Shown: positions 52,752 to 62,259 of the stretch, piece after piece
How the letters are laid out: each line of letters begins with the position of its first letter
How positions within the stretch are numbered: the stretch's first letter is position 1
NCBI GenBank assembly: GCA_002423395.1
Contig: DIVZ01000005.1
Coordinates: 310,001 to 374,000 of the forward strand
Origin: Eubacteriaceae bacterium UBA6119
Lineage (GTDB): Bacteria > Bacillota > Clostridia > Eubacteriales > UBA1433
Length of the DNA: 64,000 nucleotides
Direction of reading: 5' to 3'
Notes under the pieces: generated by a model
What the model was told of the DNA's origin: nothing
The model's database searches: none
Seen by the model: only the letters and a program-made list of their open reading frames with translations
Position numbers and translations under genes: made by a program

Positions 52752-53486
52752 TTAGAATCCTTTTCTTAAATCATCGAGCAGTTCGGTTTTTGATATTGTC
52801 TTGTCGTCTTTCATCTTCACTACTCTTGCGGGGTTGCCGGCTACCACTTCATTAGCGCCTACATCTTGTGTAACAATAGCGCCTGCCGCGACTACCGCTC
52901 CCGCGCCGATATGAACGCCTTCGATTACTACCGCGTTCGCTCCTATCAGGACGTCGTCTTCAATAATCACGGGAGTTTTGCTTGGAGGCTCAAGCACTCC
53001 TGCCAAAACCGCGCCTGCGCCTATGTGACATTTTTTGCCTACCTGAACTCTTGCGCCTATGACGCATCCCATATCAAGCATTGTCTCCTGCCCGATTACT
53101 GCCCCTATGTTTACAACTGCTCCCATCATTACAACGCAGCCCTTATCTATCATCGCGCCTTCTCTTATAAACGAGCCGGGCTCAATTCGCGCTTGAATTG
53201 CCGTTGTATCTAAAAGCGGTATAGCCGAATTTCTTCTGTCATATTCCAATCGGTATGACTTTATTTTGCTTTTATAGTTTTGAATAAACATATTTGCTGC
53301 GTCTATCTGTGTAAAAATAACGCATGAGCTGCTTATTCCGTAATATTCAAATCCTTCAAGGTCGTCTTGTGTAATTTCACCCGCAACATAAAGTTTTACA
53401 GGCGTTGTCTTTTTTACGTCTTTTATATACTGGGCAATTTGATACGGATCGGTAAAATCGTATCTTGATTTTATATCTTCGCTCAT
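52752..53486 (-). CDS. dapH: Tetrahydrodipicolinate N-acetyltransferase
   Basis: 244 aa. Acetyl-CoA-dependent step of the acetyl branch of diaminopimelate synthesis. The C-terminal half is a left-handed beta-helix with hexapeptide repeats (VVMMGAVVNIGAVIG, VIEGVHIGAGAVVAAGAIVTQDV). The N-terminal domain (YDFTDPYQIAQYIKD) is DapH-specific. Last of four genes; CAGGAGAT precedes the ATG. Confidence 0.95.
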   Translation of the reverse strand: MSEDIKSRYDFTDPYQIAQYIKDVKKTTPVKLYVAGEITQDDLEGFEYYGISSSCVIFTQIDAANMFIQNYKSKIKSYRLEYDRRNSAIPLLDTTAIQARIEPGSFIREGAMIDKGCVVMMGAVVNIGAVIGQETMLDMGCVIGARVQVGKKCHIGAGAVLAGVLEPPSKTPVIIEDDVLIGANAVVIEGVHIGAGAVVAAGAIVTQDVGANEVVAGNPARVVKMKDDKTISKTELLDDLRKGF

Positions 53487-53500
53487 ATTTATCTCCTGTA

Positions 53501-54256
53501 TTATGAATTGATTATGCTGTTCATATCGTAAAAGCCGCTTTTTTTATCAGCAATAAACCTTGCGGCTTTAATAGCGCCTGCCGCGAATACTTTTTTTGAG
53601 AGAGCTGAATGAGAAATTTCTATAACTTCGTCCGGACCCGCGAATATTACCGTGTGGTCTCCGGGTATCGTGCCTCCGCGTACTGCGTGGATAGTTATTT
53701 CCTGTTCTTTTCGCTTTGTGTCTTTGCCGTATCTGCCGAATAAGAATTCAACGGGACGATTAATGTTGCTTTTAATTGTATTTGCTATCATTAAAGCTGT
53801 TCCGCTGGGAGCGTCAACTTTTTTATTGTGATGTTTTTCTATAATTTCAATATCATATCCGTCTGCTTTGCCTGCCGCTTTTGCAATTAATTCAAGCATT
53901 AGGTTGACTCCGTAAGACATATTTTTAGTATGAAATACGCTGAAATCTTTGCTTAATTTTTTTAACGCAGCCACATTTTCTTCAGATAGTCCGGTTGTCG
54001 CTATTATAATCGGCTTTTTGCATCTTTGTGCGAAACCGGCTATTGAGTCAAATAAGCTGAAGTGCGTAAAGTCTACGGCGACATCAAATATATCGGCGTC
54101 AACATCATCAAAATTATTGTAAACGGGATATTCGCAGCTGTATGCTTTAAGCGGGGAATATCCTGCGCTTATAATAATGTCATCCTGAGTTTTTACAAAT
54201 TCAGAAATAGTGCGTCCCATTGCCCCGTCTGCGCCTATCATAAACAATTTTATCAT
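53501..54256 (-). CDS. dapB: 4-hydroxy-tetrahydrodipicolinate reductase
   Basis: 251 aa. NAD(P)H motif GADGAMGRTI at residues 8-17, ATTGLSEENVAAL and the substrate motif EKHHNKKVDAPSGTAL with catalytic Lys. AVRGGTIPGDHTVIFAGPDE closes the active site. Third gene of the operon. Confidence 0.95.
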   Translation of the reverse strand: MIKLFMIGADGAMGRTISEFVKTQDDIIISAGYSPLKAYSCEYPVYNNFDDVDADIFDVAVDFTHFSLFDSIAGFAQRCKKPIIIATTGLSEENVAALKKLSKDFSVFHTKNMSYGVNLMLELIAKAAGKADGYDIEIIEKHHNKKVDAPSGTALMIANTIKSNINRPVEFLFGRYGKDTKRKEQEITIHAVRGGTIPGDHTVIFAGPDEVIEISHSALSKKVFAAGAIKAARFIADKKSGFYDMNSIINS

Positions 54257-54332
54257 AATAAACCTCTTATATGCTGAAATAATTTCTGCAGATTAATTTA
54301 TGGTCAATTCTATTTAAATAGTATAACTTTTT

Positions 54333-55232
54333 TTACGCTTTTGCTTTTTCCGTCAACGTGTATCCGAATTCTACAAGCGCGGCGGCAAGATTTTCTCTAG
54401 CTTTGCCTGACAGCTCTATAAGCGGAAGTCTTAACGGCCCTACTTCAAAGCCAACCATGTTCATAGCCGTTTTTAACGGTATGGGGTTAGCGGCTGCAAA
54501 TACGGGATGATGAAGCTTGTTAAGTCTGAATTGAAGCTCTCTCGCTTTAGCTATATTGCCTTTTTCAAATTCTTCATATATGTCGTGATTAAGTTCCGGT
54601 TCCATATTGGCGGTTGTGGAAATTACTCCTTTGCCGCCCAAAGCGGTTATAGCAAGTATTTGGTCGTCATTGCCTGAATACACGTCAAGTCTGTCTCCGC
54701 ACATATCAATAACATCGCAAATCTGGCTTATATCAGCGCTTGCTTCTTTTACTGCTTTAACATTTTCAATGTCGGCAAGCTTGTTAAGCAAAGCGGGTGT
54801 GATGTTTTTTCCTGTCCTTGACGGAACATTGTAAATTATTATAGGAAGCGGTGTTGCGTCAGAAATTGCCTGGTAATGCGCGATTAAGCCTTCGTCGTTG
54901 GATTTGTTGTAATATGGATTTACAATCAGCAGTCCGTCAGCACCGAATTCATATGCTTTTTTGGCGCGTCTTACTACCGCTGCTGTGTTGTTTGCGCCGA
55001 CTCCGCATATTGCAGGAACACGTTTATTAATATATTTTATGCCCCTTTCAAACAATTCAAACAATTCGTTTTCTTCAATTGTCGGAGCTTCTCCGGTTGT
55101 GCCTGCAAGTACAATACCATCTGTTTTACCTTTTATTTGAAAATCAATCAATTCTTCAAGTTTTTCAAAATTGATTCCTTCATTATTAAATGGTGTAACA
55201 AGCGCTACTGCTGAACCTGTAAATATACTCAT
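54333..55232 (-). CDS. dapA: 4-hydroxy-tetrahydrodipicolinate synthase
   Basis: 299 aa TIM barrel joining pyruvate and aspartate semialdehyde. GTTGEAPTI, YYNKSNDEGLIAHY, IIIYNVPSRTGKNI (Tyr and Arg) and VKEASADIS with the Schiff-base Lys. AAGGAGG precedes the ATG. Second gene. Confidence 0.96.
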   Translation of the reverse strand: MSIFTGSAVALVTPFNNEGINFEKLEELIDFQIKGKTDGIVLAGTTGEAPTIEENELFELFERGIKYINKRVPAICGVGANNTAAVVRRAKKAYEFGADGLLIVNPYYNKSNDEGLIAHYQAISDATPLPIIIYNVPSRTGKNITPALLNKLADIENVKAVKEASADISQICDVIDMCGDRLDVYSGNDDQILAITALGGKGVISTTANMEPELNHDIYEEFEKGNIAKARELQFRLNKLHHPVFAAANPIPLKTAMNMVGFEVGPLRLPLIELSGKARENLAAALVEFGYTLTEKAKA

Positions 55233-55285
55233 ATTAATTCCTCCTTATATTTAGGCCCAATAAAATTTATAAATATATATAAATA

Positions 55286-56284
55286 TTAAATATATTTATC
55301 TTTAATTAATCTTTCCGCTATTTGCACCGCGTTTGTCGCGGCTCCTTTGCGGATGTTGTCTGCGACAACCCACAAATTAAGGCCGTTTTCACAGCTGAAG
55401 TCTCTTCGTATTCTGCCTACAAAAACTTCGTCTTTATTTTCCGCGTGCAAAGCAGTGGGGTAAATGTTTTCTTGTGGTTTGTCAAGTACGACAATTCCTT
55501 CGCTGCGTGCAAGCAGCTGCCTTACTTCATCTATATCAAACGGTTTTTCAGTTTCAATGTTAATGCTTTCGCTGTGTCCGTAATATACCGGCACTCTTAC
55601 AGTTGTTGCCGTTATGGCTATATCATAATCTCCGAGTATTTTCTGCGTTTCATTTATCATTTTCATTTCTTCTTTTGTATAGCCGTTATCTAAAAAGCTG
55701 TCTATATGAGCAAGGCAGTTAAAAGCAATAGGATGCGGGTAAAATTTATTCGCTCCGCCTTGTATGCCGTTTTGCAGGTCGTCATATCCTTTTATACCCG
55801 AGCCTGAAACTGCCTGATATGTAGAGTAAATTATTCTTTTAATTTTATATGCGTCATGAATTGGCTTTAATGCCACAACTGCCTGTATTGTTGAGCAGTT
55901 GGGGTTTGCTATAATATTTTTGTGCCAGGCCAAGTCGCAGCTGTTTACCTCAGGCACAACAAGCGGCACGTCATCATACATTCTAAAAGCGCTTGAGTTG
56001 TCAATTACAATAACTCCGTCTTTAGCAGCGATAGGGCTGAATTTTAAGCTCGTTTCTCCGCCTGCGGAAAACAGCGCTATATCGATATGCTTTTTAAAAG
56101 ACGTATCGCACAATTCCTCAATCACATATTCACGGCCTTTAAACGTAATGGTTTTGCCTGCGGAACGGCTTGACGCCATAGGGTAGAAATTTTCGATAGG
56201 AAAATTGCGTTCTTCTAAAACTTGAAGCATTTTTCTTCCTACCATTCCTGACGCGCCCGCAACGGCAACATTGTACTTTCTCAT
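55286..56284 (-). CDS. asd: Aspartate-semialdehyde dehydrogenase
   Basis: 332 aa. NADP motif VAGASGMVGRKML, SAGGETSLKF, catalytic Cys in NPNCSTIQAVVALKP, and substrate loop YQAVSGSGIKGYDDL. First committed enzyme of the operon, directly behind the lysine riboswitch; TTAGGAGG precedes the ATG. Confidence 0.96.
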   Translation of the reverse strand: MRKYNVAVAGASGMVGRKMLQVLEERNFPIENFYPMASSRSAGKTITFKGREYVIEELCDTSFKKHIDIALFSAGGETSLKFSPIAAKDGVIVIDNSSAFRMYDDVPLVVPEVNSCDLAWHKNIIANPNCSTIQAVVALKPIHDAYKIKRIIYSTYQAVSGSGIKGYDDLQNGIQGGANKFYPHPIAFNCLAHIDSFLDNGYTKEEMKMINETQKILGDYDIAITATTVRVPVYYGHSESINIETEKPFDIDEVRQLLARSEGIVVLDKPQENIYPTALHAENKDEVFVGRIRRDFSCENGLNLWVVADNIRKGAATNAVQIAERLIKDKYI

Positions 56285-56299
56285 AATAACCTCCTAAAA

Positions 56300-56326
56300 A
56301 TAACTTAAGCCGGCTGTGCCGGCTGA
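56300..56326 (-). terminator. Riboswitch terminator before asd
   Basis: AGCCGGC-ACA-GCCGGCT hairpin with TTATTTTT on the minus strand, between the lysine aptamer and the asd ribosome-binding site. Confidence 0.75.
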
Positions 56327-56344
56327 AATAACAAATAAAAGTTA

Positions 56345-56525
56345 TCCAGATAGCACTCCATCAAGTTATTTGATGACAGTATTATGAATGTTATTCATAA
56401 TCCCAGCAATATATACTTCAGAAAATATATAAAGCTTCGGCAAAATCATCCTTTCGCATATCTTCGTCTGTTTCTGAAACATCTGATACGCTACTTATAA
56501 GTTTTGCTCCTCTATCGTGTTACAA
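56345..56525 (-). promoter_or_regulatory. Lysine riboswitch (L box)
   Basis: On the minus strand: ATAGAGGAGCAAAACTTATA, AGTAGCGT, GAAAGGATGATTTTGCCGAA, GCTGGG, ACTGTCATCAAATAACTTGA and TGGAGTGCTATC, in the order of the L-box core. High lysine would stop transcription of asd-dapA-dapB-dapH. Ends are approximate. Confidence 0.9.
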
Positions 56526-56647
56526 AATATTATATTAATTTTAAATTATAACAGCCGATATGAAAAAGTAAAGACTTTTTTCAAAATAATTTTATTTGCG
56601 TCGAAAATATGCTATTATAATTATATTTTATGCAGCGAGGGTTACAA

Positions 56648-57760
56648 ATGATAGACGAAATTATAAAAACAAGACGACATTTGCATACAATACCGGAAGA
56701 AGGGTTTAAAGAATTTAAAACCCGGGATTATATATGCAAAAAACTTGATGAGTACAAAATAGAATACGAAATAATTTTAGAAACAGCCGTAATAGCTTAT
56801 ATAGATATTAAAGCCAAAAAAACAGTTGCGTTCAGAGCCGATATTGACGGATTAAGCGTCAGCGAATTAAATGAGCTTGATTATAAAAGTGTTAATGAAG
56901 GGTTCATGCACGCCTGCGGTCACGACGGTCATATGGCGGCGGTTTTAACAGCGGCAAAAATAATAAATGAAAATAAAAGCAAATTAAAAGAAAACGCGCT
57001 TTTCATCTTCCAGCCCGCCGAAGAAGGGCCGGGGGGAGCGAATGCCATTGTTGAAATGGGCATACTTGAAAAATATAAGGTAAAAAGAATTTACGCAACG
57101 CACGTAAACCCCAATGTTGAGGAAGGTAAAATAGCGGTAAGAAGCGGTTATTTTATGGCGCAGACGGGGGAATTTTACATCAGCGTAAACGGAAAGTCTT
57201 CTCACGCGGCAAAGCCGAAAGACGGCATTGATTCAATTTTAGCGGCAAGTCTGCTTGTAAAAGCAGTTGACGATATAAAGAAAAAACTTGAAGAAGAAAA
57301 AGAAAACACATTAATACACATAGGCACAATTAATGGGGGGGAAAGGGTAAACGTAATAGCGGAGCAAACCACGCTTTCTGGCACGATGAGGACGTACGAC
57401 ATTGCGGTAAGAACAAGGATAAAAAGCCTTATAAGCGCAAAAGCGAAAAAGATAGACAAGCTGTGTAAAACAAATACGGTTATAGAATACGTTGATTTAT
57501 ATCCCGCGGTATATAACGATGATGATTTATATAAAGACTTTATTAAAAAAATTCCTGAAGCTATAGATGTTGAACCGAGTATGCTTGCGGAGGATTTTGC
57601 TTATTATCAGCAGAGAGTGCCTGGGGTGTTTTTCTATACCGGCATACGCAATGAGGAAAAAGGCTACACGTATCAGCTTCATTCGAATAAGTTTAATTTT
57701 GAAGAGAAGGCTTTGTTGTCGACTGTGAATGTATATCTTAAAATGGCGGGGATAAAGTAG
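56648..57760 (+). CDS. M20-family amidohydrolase (candidate N-acetyl-diaminopimelate deacetylase)
   Basis: 370 aa. FRADIDGLSVSE, HACGHDGHMAA (metal His and Cys), FQPAEEGPGGANAIVEMG (catalytic Glu pair) and ATHVNPNVEEGKIAVRSG are typical of the hippurate/N-acyl amino-acid amidohydrolases. Since the divergent dap operon makes N-acetylated intermediates, this enzyme could remove the acetyl group from N-acetyl-LL-diaminopimelate (inference). GCGAGGG precedes the ATG at 56648. Confidence 0.87.
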   Translation: MIDEIIKTRRHLHTIPEEGFKEFKTRDYICKKLDEYKIEYEIILETAVIAYIDIKAKKTVAFRADIDGLSVSELNELDYKSVNEGFMHACGHDGHMAAVLTAAKIINENKSKLKENALFIFQPAEEGPGGANAIVEMGILEKYKVKRIYATHVNPNVEEGKIAVRSGYFMAQTGEFYISVNGKSSHAAKPKDGIDSILAASLLVKAVDDIKKKLEEEKENTLIHIGTINGGERVNVIAEQTTLSGTMRTYDIAVRTRIKSLISAKAKKIDKLCKTNTVIEYVDLYPAVYNDDDLYKDFIKKIPEAIDVEPSMLAEDFAYYQQRVPGVFFYTGIRNEEKGYTYQLHSNKFNFEEKALLSTVNVYLKMAGIK

Positions 57761-57867
57761 GGAGTTATTAAAATATTAAAGTGATTAAGGTGTGTGGGTA
57801 TAACTGTACGCCTTTTTATTTTGCTTGTAATATATATTAATACTTGAATCAGATTAAGAGGTTAATT

Positions 57868-58551
57868 ATGCTGAAAGAGATTTGTTTTTTACTGCTGTCA
57901 TTTTGTGTAATATTTACAGCAAAAAGCTATATTATGAATATCTTTTTTAAAAGTGTATATAAAAAATATGATAATTTAATGTTTAATAAAGATTATGATA
58001 ACGCAGTGAAACTTTTGGAATCATCAAAAAAGTTTGGAGTGCTCAGATATCTTAAAGATCATTTATTGCACTTATATTTTGCAACCAATCAATACGAAAA
58101 ATTCAAACGTGCAAAACCGCTTTATGGTTATATAAAACCGCTTAACGATTCTCTTAAACAAAAGAGCGACATTGAATACAAAATTTTAGATACAATTTTT
58201 CTTTATTTGAAAGATGATATCGAACAAGCGGATGAAGAATATATTGATTTAATTCAAAAACATGAGGATTTTGAATATAAGATACGTTATTACGGGTTAT
58301 ACAATTTATTTTCAATATTAAAATTGGTTAATTCCTTTTATGCGAATTATTACGAACAAGTTAAGGATTTATATAATTATCTTATTCCATCTACAATAAA
58401 TACATCAATTTTAACGATAATTACATATTATATGTGTAGAGTTTACGAAGCGGAAAATAATACCGAAGCTATATTAAAACTAATAGATGATAATAAAATA
58501 GGAAATAATCACTATTCGCATTATTTGGATAAATGGAGAATAAGTAAGTGA
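57868..58551 (+). CDS. Hypothetical membrane-anchored helical protein
   Basis: 227 aa. AAGAGG precedes this ATG; a longer frame lacks a site. An N-terminal membrane helix (ICFLLLSFCVIFTAKSYI) is followed by TPR-like helices (YKKYDNLMFNKDYDNAVKLLESSKK, RVYEAENNTEAILKLIDDN). No known family. Its stop overlaps the GTG start of the degenerate gene behind it, so the two were coupled. Confidence 0.65.
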   Translation: MLKEICFLLLSFCVIFTAKSYIMNIFFKSVYKKYDNLMFNKDYDNAVKLLESSKKFGVLRYLKDHLLHLYFATNQYEKFKRAKPLYGYIKPLNDSLKQKSDIEYKILDTIFLYLKDDIEQADEEYIDLIQKHEDFEYKIRYYGLYNLFSILKLVNSFYANYYEQVKDLYNYLIPSTINTSILTIITYYMCRVYEAENNTEAILKLIDDNKIGNNHYSHYLDKWRISK

Positions 58552-59122
58552 AATCTATTTTATATGAAAACAAATTTAAATTAGGTTTAATTTTAATAGC
58601 AGTAATTATTGTTCTTTGGACATTGTGGGCTGATGAATTGATTAGATATGATTCACTTGATTCGTATATATTCTATGTGTTTTAATTAAAAATAGCAATA
58701 TATATTCTTATAAAATCTTAGAGAAAACAAAGCATGGAAAATGGAAACAGCTTGAAGATGGGTGGGATTATAAATTTGGACTTTATTATATTTGGGGTAA
58801 AAACAAATTTTATAGTTGTACAATTTATACATTTTATATAAAAGGTAGTAACATCTTAATACTTAATTTACAACAAATTGATGATACTGCAATAATTAAA
58901 GAGCAGTATAATTCTGACATTAATTTTATAAAAATAAAAAATATAAGTGATTTGAATAATTCAATCTTTTATACCAATGAAATAATAACCGAAAACACTA
59001 AAACTTATACATTTACGGCAATTGTTAAAGATTTTAATTATGAAGAATATGAGCTTTATATAGATGATTACTCTTATCCTTATAATTCATGGACTAATTT
59101 ACTTAACAATGATTTAAAGTAG
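58548..59122 (+). pseudogene. Degenerate orphan membrane-anchored protein (relative of 40953-41560)
   Basis: GTG start overlaps the preceding stop (GTGA). The first 45 codons (membrane helix, RYDSLDSYIFYVF-stop at 58683-58685) end early, but another frame runs open from about 58673 to 59122 (LCVLIKNSNIYSYKILEKTKHGKWKQ... to LLNNDLK-stop). Joined, they match the frameshifted protein at 40953 (YNSLDEFI, VCLGVSN, DGKWELL, and so on), lacking about 25 residues and with a frame change. Clearly a decayed gene. Confidence 0.75.
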
Positions 59123-59371
59123 CTACAGCACAGTCGACCCTGCCTCAAATTGGATAAGTATTCTAATTGTTACAGAAGGAGTAATATATATTACCAACGA
59201 AAGCTCCTTGGCAACTCTTGGTCCGCCGGGAGCGAAAAACATATCAAACGCAATATCAGCTTTTATAAGTATTGCAATGGCTGCGTTAATTTCAGTAATT
59301 TTTATTGTCTCTCCGGCAATAATTCTTTTAAAAAGCCCGGTTGAAAGTATATCCAAAACTTCATTTTTCAT
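59123..59371 (-). CDS. Possible small hypothetical protein (82 aa)
   Basis: An open frame starting MKNEVLDILSTGLF, mixed hydrophobic and charged, without family. The only Shine-Dalgarno-like sequence (GGGAG) lies about 16 bases before the ATG, which is too far. It starts right at the end of the degenerate gene on the opposite strand. It may not be expressed. Confidence 0.3.
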   Translation of the reverse strand: MKNEVLDILSTGLFKRIIAGETIKITEINAAIAILIKADIAFDMFFAPGGPRVAKELSLVIYITPSVTIRILIQFEAGSTVL

Positions 59372-59454
59372 ATTAATTCAATATTTTTCTCCCGCAAATC
59401 AAGAAATATATATCATTATATGAAGAGAAAAAATTATAGGAACAAAATAAGAAG

Positions 59455-61500
59455 TTACTGATTCAGCATATCATTCAGCGTATGCAAATCGTTAAACGGC
59501 GCGGAACAGGTTTTGTTTTCGCATAAATAAAAAGTAATTATATCATTTTTCAGTCCGTATGATGCGGTAAACGTAGCAATTTCGTCAAGCTCTCGGTTGT
59601 CATGTGTCTTTATTATCACAGTAAGGTTAGGGTAAAACTTTTTGTTTAATAATTTTATAATATTTTCTTTTTCCTCCTCCGTCTTAACAACAACTGCAAG
59701 CTCCTTTGAAGGATAGATATCTTTAATAAGAGCAATGTTGAAAAAGCTGTAACCCATAGGGTACTGCTTGGCGTTATACGCCATAAAATCCATCTGCTTT
59801 TTAGACGCATTTTCAATATCCGCATTTCCCGTGAGCCGTGATAGTTTTAATAATACATACGCAGCAGCGGAATTTCCGGAAGGAATTGCTCCGTCATATA
59901 TATCTTTCGGGCGCATTATAAGGCTCTCATTCTGTTTGCCCGATAAATAATATCCGCCGTTTTGCGTATCATAAAACTGCTCCTGCATTATTTTGTATAT
60001 CTCAAGCGATTTTTTAATATAAACCTCGTCATACGTGGCTTCGTATAACTCAATCATAGCTAAAATATAATAAGCGTAATCGTCAAGGTGACCGTATCCG
60101 GATGTTTTTCCGTCTCTTTCGCTTGCGTATATCAGCCCATTCTCATCTGTTAAATACGTTTCAATAAATTCAGCGGCGTTTTTTGCAATCTGCAAATATT
60201 TTTCGTTTTGCAGTATTTTAAATGCTTTTGCAAAAGCTGCAATCATCATGCAGTTCCATGAGGTAATTATCTTATCATCTGTAAGAAGACTCATCCTGCT
60301 TTGTCTGTAATCATAAACTTTTGTAACAAGCGCATTTATTCTTTCTTCCGTTTTATCATAGCTTTTATTCTTAAGAAGGCTAGGTATATTTTTAAAATTC
60401 TCAAAATTTCCTTTCTCGGTTATATCAAAATAATCGCAGAAATATTCTCCGTCAACACTGCCTAGGAGTTTTATAATCTCATCTTTAGAAAAAAGATAAT
60501 ATTTACCTTCTATTCCTTCGCTGTCCGCATCTTGCGCGCTGTAAAAGCCGCCTCGGACATCTGTCATTTGTTTTAATATATAATCAATTATTTTTGTGGA
60601 GACAGTTTTATACAGCTCGTTATGTGTTATTTGAAATAAATCAAGATAGCACAAAAGCAAAAGCGCGTTATCATAAAGCATTTTTTCAAAATGGGGAACA
60701 AGCCATTTATCATCAGTGGAATAACGGCAGAAACCATAGCCTATATGGTCAAACATTCCGCCTCTGAACATTTGAGTAAGGGTATGTTCGACCATTTGCA
60801 AGGCTTGCTTATTGTTTTTAAGATGCGAATAATACAATAAGAACATTAAATTGTGAGGGGATGGAAATTTGGGAGCGGAGCCGAAACCGCCGTTAATTTT
60901 ATCATAACTCTCGGCAAATTGAGAGAAAGCTTCATCTATTATAATTTCATCCAAATTTTCAGATAAAATTTCGTTTTTATGCTCAAATTCTTCGGTTAAT
61001 ATTTCAGTAATTTTATTCCCTGAAGCAACTAGATCTTCTCTTGAGTCTCGCCACTTCTCAGCTATAAAAGTAAGCAAATCGGTAAGACCAAGCATATTAT
61101 GAATGCTGTTTTTCGGAAAATAAGTTCCCGCGTAAAACGGCTTCTGATCAGGCGTTAAAAATATACTAAGAGGCCAGCCGCCCGCGCCCGTAAGCATCTG
61201 GCAGACTCTCATATATACCGAATCGATATCTGGACGCTGTTCTCTGTCTACTTTTATACTTATAAAATGCTCGTTTAATATTTTCGCTATATCTTCATCT
61301 TCAAAAGATTCATGCTCCATTACATGGCACCAATGGCATGTTGAATAACCTATCGATAAAAAAATTGGTTTGTCCTCAGTTTTGGCTTTTTCAAATGCTT
61401 CTGCGCCCCACGGATACCAGTTGACGGGATTATATGCGTGTTGGAGTAGATAAGGGGATTTTTCGCTGATAAGTTTGTTAGGAGTTTTGTTTTCTGGCAT
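59455..61500 (-). CDS. DUF255 thioredoxin-domain protein (YyaL/SSP411-like)
   Basis: 681 aa. N-terminal thioredoxin-like domain LQHAYNPVNWYPWGAEAF and YSTCHWCHVMEHESFED with CxxC, then GGWPLSIFLTPDQKPFYAGTYFP. A long (alpha/alpha)6 barrel follows (GGFYSAQDADSEGIEGKYYLF, SWNCMMIAAFAKAFKIL, PSGNSAAAYVLLKLSRLTG). Typical length. Function unknown; sugar-isomerase-like fold. AGAGGTAGC precedes the ATG. Confidence 0.92.
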   Translation of the reverse strand: MPENKTPNKLISEKSPYLLQHAYNPVNWYPWGAEAFEKAKTEDKPIFLSIGYSTCHWCHVMEHESFEDEDIAKILNEHFISIKVDREQRPDIDSVYMRVCQMLTGAGGWPLSIFLTPDQKPFYAGTYFPKNSIHNMLGLTDLLTFIAEKWRDSREDLVASGNKITEILTEEFEHKNEILSENLDEIIIDEAFSQFAESYDKINGGFGSAPKFPSPHNLMFLLYYSHLKNNKQALQMVEHTLTQMFRGGMFDHIGYGFCRYSTDDKWLVPHFEKMLYDNALLLLCYLDLFQITHNELYKTVSTKIIDYILKQMTDVRGGFYSAQDADSEGIEGKYYLFSKDEIIKLLGSVDGEYFCDYFDITEKGNFENFKNIPSLLKNKSYDKTEERINALVTKVYDYRQSRMSLLTDDKIITSWNCMMIAAFAKAFKILQNEKYLQIAKNAAEFIETYLTDENGLIYASERDGKTSGYGHLDDYAYYILAMIELYEATYDEVYIKKSLEIYKIMQEQFYDTQNGGYYLSGKQNESLIMRPKDIYDGAIPSGNSAAAYVLLKLSRLTGNADIENASKKQMDFMAYNAKQYPMGYSFFNIALIKDIYPSKELAVVVKTEEEKENIIKLLNKKFYPNLTVIIKTHDNRELDEIATFTASYGLKNDIITFYLCENKTCSAPFNDLHTLNDMLNQ

Positions 61501-61618
61501 CGCCGCTACCTCTAATATTTAAATATTTTCATATTAATAGTATTTATGACTTTTTGCAAATAATACAATATAAAAACGTTATGAGCAAATTAAATGACGA
61601 GATAGTAACATCAAATAA

Positions 61619-61647
61619 AAAGCGGCTGAATGGACATCTGCCGCTTT
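61619..61647 (-). terminator. Terminator of DUF2089 operon B
   Basis: AAAGCGGC / GCCGCTTT hairpin followed on the minus strand by TTATTT, after the last operon gene. Confidence 0.8.
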
Positions 61648-61683
61648 GTATAATTGTTGTGTTTTATATTATTCAAAGGAAAT

Positions 61684-62208
61684 CTATTCACCATTGCGTG
61701 TCAATATTAATCTTGAAAGCAGGGGATTGGGATATTTCCATTTTTCAATTTCAAAAACGCTGCCTTTAAGCTCTTTGTTTGATATGCTGAACGGAATGCT
61801 TATTTGTCTTGTTTCGGCAGTGTCGGCAGATACTATGCCGTTTTTCATACTTCCCGTTATAATATAATCGGTTTTAACGTTAATAAGTCTTTCAAACCAT
61901 GTTCTGTTTAGTTTTATGGTGCAGCCTGCAAACTCGGCGTCTCCGATTTTTCCCGTAACGTTTTTATCTGCGTTAATTGTTATTTCAATATTTACCATTT
62001 CCTGCCCGTTTGCGGCGGACTGATTTGATTTGCTGAATTGAGACGACACTGCTGATTGCCCCGACCATTTACCGGAAATGTTTTGGGGAATGGGCGATTT
62101 ATTTAAAATAACTTGATTGATATTTACAGACGCTGTTATTATGATAATCATTACTATTAAAAAAATAATAATATTCTTTATTTTTATTCCCAATATTCTT
62201 TTTTTCAT
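61684..62208 (-). CDS. Hypothetical membrane-anchored extracellular protein (operon B)
   Basis: 174 aa. Basic N terminus and one helix (IKNIIIFLIVMIIIITASV), then an outside beta-rich domain: ISGKWSGQ, VNIEITINADKNVTGKIGDAEF, GSMKNGIVSADT. This suggests a repeated-strand lipocalin-like or copper-chaperone-like domain but no family is recognised. Third gene after the DUF2089 pair; GGAGGGTAA precedes the ATG. Confidence 0.65.
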   Translation of the reverse strand: MKKRILGIKIKNIIIFLIVMIIIITASVNINQVILNKSPIPQNISGKWSGQSAVSSQFSKSNQSAANGQEMVNIEITINADKNVTGKIGDAEFAGCTIKLNRTWFERLINVKTDYIITGSMKNGIVSADTAETRQISIPFSISNKELKGSVFEIEKWKYPNPLLSRLILTRNGE

Positions 62209-62259
62209 ATATTTACCCTCCTATAATTAGAAAGTGTGGTATTTAATGAATTAACAGCT

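Noticed and set aside
59150..59423. Plus-strand open frames of 64 and 71 aa after the degenerate gene
   Set aside because: They overlap each other and a minus-strand frame, have no good ribosome-binding site and resemble nothing known.
61554..61769. 71-aa plus-strand open frame downstream of the DUF255 gene
   Set aside because: It overlaps a terminator and the antisense of the operon B gene; no ribosome-binding site.
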